A stretch of 64,000 bases of DNA from Burkholderia sp. SRS-46. Lineage in GTDB: Bacteria; Pseudomonadota; Gammaproteobacteria; Burkholderiales; Burkholderiaceae. Location: positions 1,302,001 through 1,366,000 of the forward strand of contig NZ_PTXL01000001.1 in assembly GCF_004343775.1 (NCBI RefSeq). Reading direction: 5' to 3'. Both the position numbers and the translations under genes were made by a program. A model generated the notes under the pieces. It was not told the DNA's origin. It did no database searches and worked only from the letters and a program-made list of their open reading frames with translations. Positions 60,601 through 64,000 of the stretch are shown here, piece by piece (within the stretch, counting starts at the first letter, position 1; each line of letters begins with the position of its first letter).

Positions 60601-61194
60601 CGCCGCACGGTCGACCGGATTCGCGCGAAGGAAGCGCAGCTCGGCGGCGATCCGGCGCTGCCGCTCACGCGCGCGGTCGCCGCAAACCTCGCGAAGCTGA
60701 TGGCGTACAAGGACGAATACGAAGTCGCCCGCCTCTATGCGGATCCGGCGTATCTCGAGAAGCTGCGACAGCAGTTCGAAGGCGAACCGGGCCGCGACTA
60801 CACGCTGAGCTTCCATCTCGCGCCGCCGATGTTCGCGAAGCGCGACGAGCACGGCCATCTGCGCAAGGCACGCTTCGGCCCGTGGGTGCTGCCGGCGTTC
60901 CGGATGCTGGCCCGCCTGAAGGGGCTGCGCGGTACGTCGCTCGACCCGTTCGGCAAGACGGCGGAACGGCGCGGCGAGCGGCAGATGATCGCCGACTATG
61001 TCGCGCTGGTTGACGAGTTCTGCGCGACGCTCGATGCAGAGCGCCTGCCGGCGGCGGTGCAGCTGGCCGGATTGCCGGACGAGATCCGCGGGTTCGGCCA
61101 CGTGAAGGAGCGAAATGGCGCGGTGGTCGCGAGCAAGCGGGCGCGCCTGCTCGACGCGTACCGGAAGCCGGTGGAGCACGCCGTCACGGCGTGA
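57616..61194 (+). CDS. Indolepyruvate ferredoxin oxidoreductase family protein (fused three-domain form)
   Basis: A 1,192-residue enzyme fusing the alpha and beta subunits of indolepyruvate oxidoreductase. The N-terminal pyrimidine-binding domain starts near residue 30 (GYISGYRGSPLGALDQSLW). The thiamine pyrophosphate domain has FVNLGDGTYFHSGLLAIRAA and YNDAVAMTGGQPVDG. A Cys-rich cluster follows (CEGCGDCSVQSNC, about 659-671, and NKDFSCVNGFCPSF) for an iron-sulfur centre. The C-terminal part is the gamma-type domain (GVGGTGVVTIGGLIGMAA). It decarboxylates aryl-pyruvates to acyl-CoA, using ferredoxin. GGAG precedes the ATG. Confidence 0.92.
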   Translation: MNAPAPSVAAEPHDAAVSLDDKYTLEKGRVYISGTQALVRLPMLQKARDRNAGLNTAGYISGYRGSPLGALDQSLWKAKKHLESNDIVFQPGVNEDLAATAVWGSQQINLWPGATRDGVFGMWYGKGPGVDRTGDVFKHANSAGSDARGGVLVLAGDDHAAKSSSVAHQSEHAFIAAGMPVLYPANVQEYLDYGLHGWAMSRYSGLWVAMKCVTDVIESTASVDLDPDRVQIVTPADHALPPGGLNIRWPDSPLAQEARLLDEKWYAALAYVRANKLNRVVIDSPTPRFGIITAGKAYLDVRQALSDLGLDDDICAQIGVRVLKVGCVWPLDAQDARAFATGLEEILVVEEKRQILEYALKEELYNWREDVRPKIYGKFDERDNEGGEWSVPRGNWLLPAHYELSPALIAKAIARRLMRADLPADVRARMLARVAVIEAKEREAAKPRVSVERKPWFCSGCPHNTSTRVPEGSRALAGIGCHYMSMWMDRNTETFSQMGGEGVAWLGQMRFSGDKHIFVNLGDGTYFHSGLLAIRAAIAANATITYKILYNDAVAMTGGQPVDGVLTVPQIAHQVHAEGAKQIVIVTDEPQKYATGVVLPAGVDVHHRDELDAIQRKLRDTPGTTILIYDQTCATEKRRRRKRGTYPDPARRAFINDAVCEGCGDCSVQSNCLSVEPLQTPLGTKRKINQSSCNKDFSCVNGFCPSFVIAEGAQLRKPQAARAAGSGGPDVDGLPMPALPDIAKPYGVLVTGVGGTGVVTIGGLIGMAAHLERKGVTVLDMAGLAQKGGAVLSHVQIAAAPDALHATRIATGEARLVIGCDAIVSASADVLSRTQHSVTVAAINSGETPTADFVKNPKWTFPGVQTEAALLDSIGDGCAFIDANALALALLGDTIYSNPLLLGFAWQKGWLPLGLPALLRAIELNGVSIDKNRLAFHWGRHVAHHGAASVQAFGRPAAAASQPVAAQVPDSLDTLIATREALLTAYQNEGYAQAYRRTVDRIRAKEAQLGGDPALPLTRAVAANLAKLMAYKDEYEVARLYADPAYLEKLRQQFEGEPGRDYTLSFHLAPPMFAKRDEHGHLRKARFGPWVLPAFRMLARLKGLRGTSLDPFGKTAERRGERQMIADYVALVDEFCATLDAERLPAAVQLAGLPDEIRGFGHVKERNGAVVASKRARLLDAYRKPVEHAVTA

Positions 61195-61227
61195 TGCCGA
61201 CGTCGCCCGAGGCGCCCTCGGCGCAAC

Positions 61228-61265
61228 AAAAAAGCCCATCCGGGGAGCCCCCGGATGGGCTTTTT
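61228..61265. terminator. Bidirectional terminator after the oxidoreductase gene
   Basis: AAAAAAGCCCATCCGGG (61228-61244) pairs with CCCGGATGGGCTTTTT (61250-61265). It ends the oxidoreductase transcript and also faces transcripts arriving from the lipoprotein side. Confidence 0.87.
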
Positions 61266-61302
61266 CGATACTTGGGTTCGGAACGGCGCGTAGGCACGTA
61301 CG

Positions 61303-61350
61303 CCTGCCCCTGGCTCACGAGGAAGTCCTCGTAATTACCGCCGAAGTTGT
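61303..61350 (-). repeat. Duplicated 3' tail of the ABC-F gene, copy A
   Basis: 45 of 48 bases equal 62396-62443. In the minus direction it reads ...NFGGNYEDFLVSQGQ, the C-terminus of the ABC-F protein, then runs on without the stop. It lies 3 bp beyond the stop of the small lipoprotein gene. Confidence 0.85.
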
Positions 61351-61353
61351 CTC

Positions 61354-61755
61354 TTACTCCGCCCACCAGTGGGCATTAGGATTTTTATCGTAGGTATTGC
61401 AGTCCATATAACCTCTATCCACGACCTCACCCTTCAGATTGGACGCGACATAGAATTTTTGCCTGTCGTTCTTAGATCGAAACTTGACACCACTCTCGCT
61501 CGGACTGAGAAGGTAGTCATAACAGTTCAACGAGCCATTTCTGACTTTGCTGACACGGAGCGGCGCCCCCGCTGCCAAAACGTCTCTCACCGTCGGTATC
61601 GGGCCACCTTTTTCCTGGACGGACGCTCGTACGACAGGTTGCCCTCCAAATGTATTCATCGTGGAAATGCGTTCAGACATACCCAGGCAACCGGCCAGGG
61701 AGAACACCAAAGATATCGGCAGAAATTTCTTCGTATTGACGATTATTGATTGCAT
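61354..61755 (-). CDS. Small lipoprotein of unknown function, AT-richer than the genome
   Basis: A 133-residue protein. The signal peptide ends in a lipobox (VFSLAGC, Cys23), so it is probably lipid-anchored. The mature part includes TVRDVLAAGAPLRVSKVRNG and a Cys-containing C-terminal region (DRGYMDCNTYDKNPNAHWWAE). Base composition is about half A+T, unlike neighbouring genes. It lies inside the roughly 1.1-kb islet bounded by the two ABC-F tail copies, so it was probably acquired. No family is recognised. Confidence 0.72.
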   Translation of the reverse strand: MQSIIVNTKKFLPISLVFSLAGCLGMSERISTMNTFGGQPVVRASVQEKGGPIPTVRDVLAAGAPLRVSKVRNGSLNCYDYLLSPSESGVKFRSKNDRQKFYVASNLKGEVVDRGYMDCNTYDKNPNAHWWAE

Positions 61756-62390
61756 TTCGAGGTGATGAAAATATTACGATGCGAACGGTAAATTTGATTT
61801 TTTGGGACGGCCACCAGCGGAGCGTTCTTCCAACAGCCTGAAAAATAAACGGGCCATGTGACGCGCTATCGCACGAATCGAGAAGCCGCAGCCGGCTTGC
61901 TCATACCGGAGTTTTGAAACCACCCGTTGGCCAACTCGTGGATCACTACGGCCACGTCAACAACTGGTGGCTCAAAGATACATCGAAAGCAATTCGTAAT
62001 TGACAACATTTGTCACGCTCATTCCGCTCACATCGTGCGAAAGCGATTTTGAGCAAAGGCATGCTCGAGCTGACGAGCGAACGGATCGCCGGGCCCGCCG
62101 AGATCGACGCACGCGGATACGTCGACGGCATCCCGCGACTATTGGGAAATGCGGTCCCGAGAATCACGCCTCACCGAGGCCGTTCTCCAGGATTGAAATG
62201 ACTCGAAGAAATCAGGCAGGTCGCCTTTGCCAATGGGACGCGCTCCACCTTCTGGGCATAAAAAAGCCCGCCAAGAAGTCATCTCCTGGCGGGCCGTGTT
62301 ATCCCTTCGTCCACCTCTGAGGCACTCCGAGGCGGTCCTGGAACAATTGTGGGACGCTATGCGGGCAGATTTTCGTGCCCCCGGGACAAA
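61756..62390. other. Islet remainder between the lipoprotein and the ABC-F gene
   Basis: A 635-bp stretch with mixed composition and no complete gene. On the plus strand, frame 61872-62001 reads ...GVLKPPVGQLVDHYGHVNNW followed by a few residues and a stop, which looks like the C-terminal remnant of some protein. A second fragment (about 62058-62198) reads ELTSERIAGPAEIDARGYVD and then degenerates. No integrase or transposase is visible. The ABC-F terminator (62260-62294) lies within. Confidence 0.5.
62260..62294 (-). terminator. Rho-independent terminator of the ABC-F gene
   Basis: On the minus strand GCCCGCCA (62294-62287) pairs with TGGCGGGC (62273-62266), followed by a U-run (62265-62260). 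It is about 100 bp after the ABC-F stop. Confidence 0.87.
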
Positions 62391-63983
62391 TTACACCTGC
62401 CCCTGGCTCACGAGGAACTCCTCGTAATTGCCGCCGAAGTCGTTCAGCGTGCCATGCGTGGTCACTTCGATGATCCGGTTGGCCAGCCCGCTGACGAATT
62501 CACGGTCGTGCGACACGAAGATCAGCGTGCCTTCGAACTGCTCGAGCGCGATCTGCAGCGACTCGATCGATTCCATGTCCATGTGGTTGGTCGGCTCGTC
62601 CATCAGCAGCACGTTGTGGCGGCCAAGCATCAGCTTGCCCCAGATCATGCGGCCCTTCTCGCCGCCCGACAGCACCTTCACCGACTTCTTGATGTCGTCC
62701 GCCGAGAACAGCAGGCGGCCGAGCGTGCCGCGCACCATCGTCTCGTCGTCGCCGTCCTTGCGGTACTGGTCGATCCAGTCCATCAGCGTGATCTCGTTCG
62801 GGAACTCCTCGTACGTGTCCTGCGGCATGTAGCCGACGTTCGCGTTCTCGGACCACTTCACGGTGCCGTGGTCGAGCGCGAGCGCGCCGAGCAGCGCACG
62901 CAGCAGCGTCGTCTTGCCTGCGCCGTTCTCGCCGATGATCGCGATGCGCTCGCCCGGCTGCACCGACAGGTTGAAGTTCTGGAAGATCGTGCGCTCGTAC
63001 TTCTTCGTGATCGTGTCGGCGACCACGGCGATGTTGTGCAGCTTCTTCTCGAACTCGAAGCGGATGAACGGGTTCTGGCGCGACGACGGCTTGAATTCCT
63101 CGATCTTGATCTTGTCGATCTGCTTCGCGCGGCTGGTCGCCTGGCGGGCCTTCGACTTGTTCGCCGAGAAGCGGCGCACGAAGTCCTGCAGCTCGGCCAC
63201 GCGCTCCTTCGCGCGCGCGTTCGCGGCAACCTGGCGCTCGCGCGCCTGCGCGGACGCGAGCATGTAGTCGTCATAGTTGCCCGGCCAGACCTTCAGCGTG
63301 CCGTAATCCATGTCGGCCATGTGCGTGCACACCGAGTTCAGGAAGTGACGATCATGCGAGATGATGATCATCGTCGAGTTGTAGCCGTTCAGCGTGTCTT
63401 CGAGCCAACGGATCGAGTTGATGTCGAGGTTGTTGGTCGGCTCGTCGAGCAGCAGCACGTCCGGCTTCGAGAACAGCGCCTGCGCGAGCAGCACGCGCAG
63501 CTTCCAGCCCGGCGCGACGTCGCTCATGGGGCCGGTGTGGAATTTCTCGTCGATGCCGATGCCGAGCAGCAGCGAACCCGCGCGCGCCTCGGCGTCGTAG
63601 CCGCCGTACTCGGCGAACTTCGCCTCGAGTTCGGCAGCGTGCATGTAATCGTCATCGGTCGCTTCGGGGTTCGCGTAGATCGCGTCGCGCTCGGTCATCG
63701 CGGCCCACATCTCGGTGTGGCCCATCATGACGACGTCGAGCACGCGCACGTCTTCGTAGGCGAACTGGTCCTGGCGCAGCTTGCCGAGACGGACGTTCGG
63801 CTCGAGCGCGACGTTGCCGCCGCTCGGCTCGAGGTCGCTGCCCAGGATCTTCATGAACGTCGACTTGCCACAGCCGTTCGCGCCAATCAGACCATAGCGG
63901 TTGCCCTCGCCGAATTTGACCGAGATGTTCTCGAACAGGGGCTTCGGCCCGAATTGCATCGTGATGTTGGCAGTAGAAAGCAC
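62391..63983 (-). CDS. ybiT: ABC-F family ATPase, YbiT type
   Basis: A 530-residue soluble protein from GTG 63983, with GGGAT about 8 bases upstream, which fits the [20 protein letters not shown] start of YbiT. Two ABC domains are present: Walker [10 protein letters not shown] and GENGAGKTT, Walker [13 protein letters not shown] and [11 protein letters not shown], signatures MSDVAPGWK (degenerate) and LSGGEKGRM. The inter-domain linker (about 240-300) is charged and helical, as in ribosome-bound ABC-F proteins. It has no membrane segments. It probably acts on the ribosome E-site. Its last 16 codons are duplicated about 1.1 kb downstream. Confidence 0.92.
   Translation of the reverse strand: MLSTANITMQFGPKPLFENISVKFGEGNRYGLIGANGCGKSTFMKILGSDLEPSGGNVALEPNVRLGKLRQDQFAYEDVRVLDVVMMGHTEMWAAMTERDAIYANPEATDDDYMHAAELEAKFAEYGGYDAEARAGSLLLGIGIDEKFHTGPMSDVAPGWKLRVLLAQALFSKPDVLLLDEPTNNLDINSIRWLEDTLNGYNSTMIIISHDRHFLNSVCTHMADMDYGTLKVWPGNYDDYMLASAQARERQVAANARAKERVAELQDFVRRFSANKSKARQATSRAKQIDKIKIEEFKPSSRQNPFIRFEFEKKLHNIAVVADTITKKYERTIFQNFNLSVQPGERIAIIGENGAGKTTLLRALLGALALDHGTVKWSENANVGYMPQDTYEEFPNEITLMDWIDQYRKDGDDETMVRGTLGRLLFSADDIKKSVKVLSGGEKGRMIWGKLMLGRHNVLLMDEPTNHMDMESIESLQIALEQFEGTLIFVSHDREFVSGLANRIIEVTTHGTLNDFGGNYEEFLVSQGQV
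62396..62443 (-). repeat. 3' tail of the ABC-F gene, copy B (in the intact gene)
   Basis: This copy contains the true C-terminus ([12 protein letters not shown], then stop). It differs from copy A (61303-61350) at three bases. The two copies are direct repeats 1,093 bp apart. Confidence 0.85.
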
Positions 63984-64000
63984 GGCAGATCCCGTTAGGA

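Noticed and set aside
62010..62201. 63-codon plus-strand frame in the islet
   Set aside because: Has a protein-like middle but no ribosome-binding site; more likely a gene fragment than a gene.

Overview
The window is GC-rich DNA with dense, tightly spaced genes. The gene families and codon use point to a Burkholderia, most likely of the B. cepacia complex. That assignment is inference from family content: a PtxS/Kgu 2-ketogluconate operon, a FisR-PDO-SQR sulfide module, a putrescine ABC operon and a three-gene RND efflux operon with lipoprotein subunits. I see no rRNA, tRNA, CRISPR array, transposase or integrase.

Layout. 1-7 kb: the 5' part of a saccharopine-dehydrogenase-family gene, then an accessory stretch with an AT-richer membrane protein and an S8 protease / phospholipase-C-family phosphoesterase pair, then an Lrp/AsnC regulator. 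7-9.5 kb: an LTXXQ periplasmic protein, a PGDYG protein, a small unknown and a YhfC-type membrane protein. 9.5-15.2 kb: the 2-ketogluconate operon kguE-kguK-kguT-kguD with its LacI-type regulator ptxS and a perfect operator palindrome. 15.3-22.3 kb: two short peptides, four heme-oxygenase-like (HDO) proteins that each seem to carry a small N-terminal PqqD/winged-helix-like domain, and a GMC flavoenzyme. I cannot match this to any described pathway. It is the best candidate in the window for a new system, possibly a peptide-modifying (RiPP-like) one. 22.3-26.3 kb: a YeiE-like LysR regulator divergent from yeiH, then a CLC chloride channel. 26.3-33 kb: a TetR regulator and an RND efflux operon. 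33-36.4 kb: a MerR/TipAS regulator, two unknown exported or membrane proteins, and an XRE-DUF2975 pair with a perfect operator-like palindrome. 36.5-41.5 kb: a sulfide/persulfide module with a sigma54 activator (FisR), persulfide dioxygenase, a fused sulfurtransferase-SQR protein and a TauE exporter. 41.7-43.3 kb: a secreted DUF3472 protein with a ricin-like tail. 43.4-47.5 kb: potFGHI-type polyamine uptake. 47.8-53.7 kb: DUF1289, OmpW, a nitronate monooxygenase, an aldehyde dehydrogenase and three unknown proteins. 54.3-61.2 kb: an orphan 7TM-DISM histidine kinase, a LysR regulator and a 1,192-residue indolepyruvate ferredoxin oxidoreductase. 61.2-64 kb: an ABC-F protein (YbiT type). The last 48 bp of its gene region are repeated about 1.1 kb downstream, flanking an AT-richer islet with a small lipoprotein.

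Regulation can be read directly in several places: the PtxS palindrome before kguE, a sigma54 -24/-12 promoter with upstream TGCCA/TGGCA repeats before the persulfide dioxygenase, T-N11-A boxes beside both LysR genes, a TetR-type dyad before the RND operon, an Mta/TipA-like spaced promoter before the MerR gene, and tandem TGTAARCAARTGT repeats before the LTXXQ gene. Rho-independent terminators are clear after the DUF3472 gene, ompW, the aldehyde dehydrogenase gene, the RND operon and near the ABC-F gene. All functional statements come from reading motifs by eye; no database search was run.
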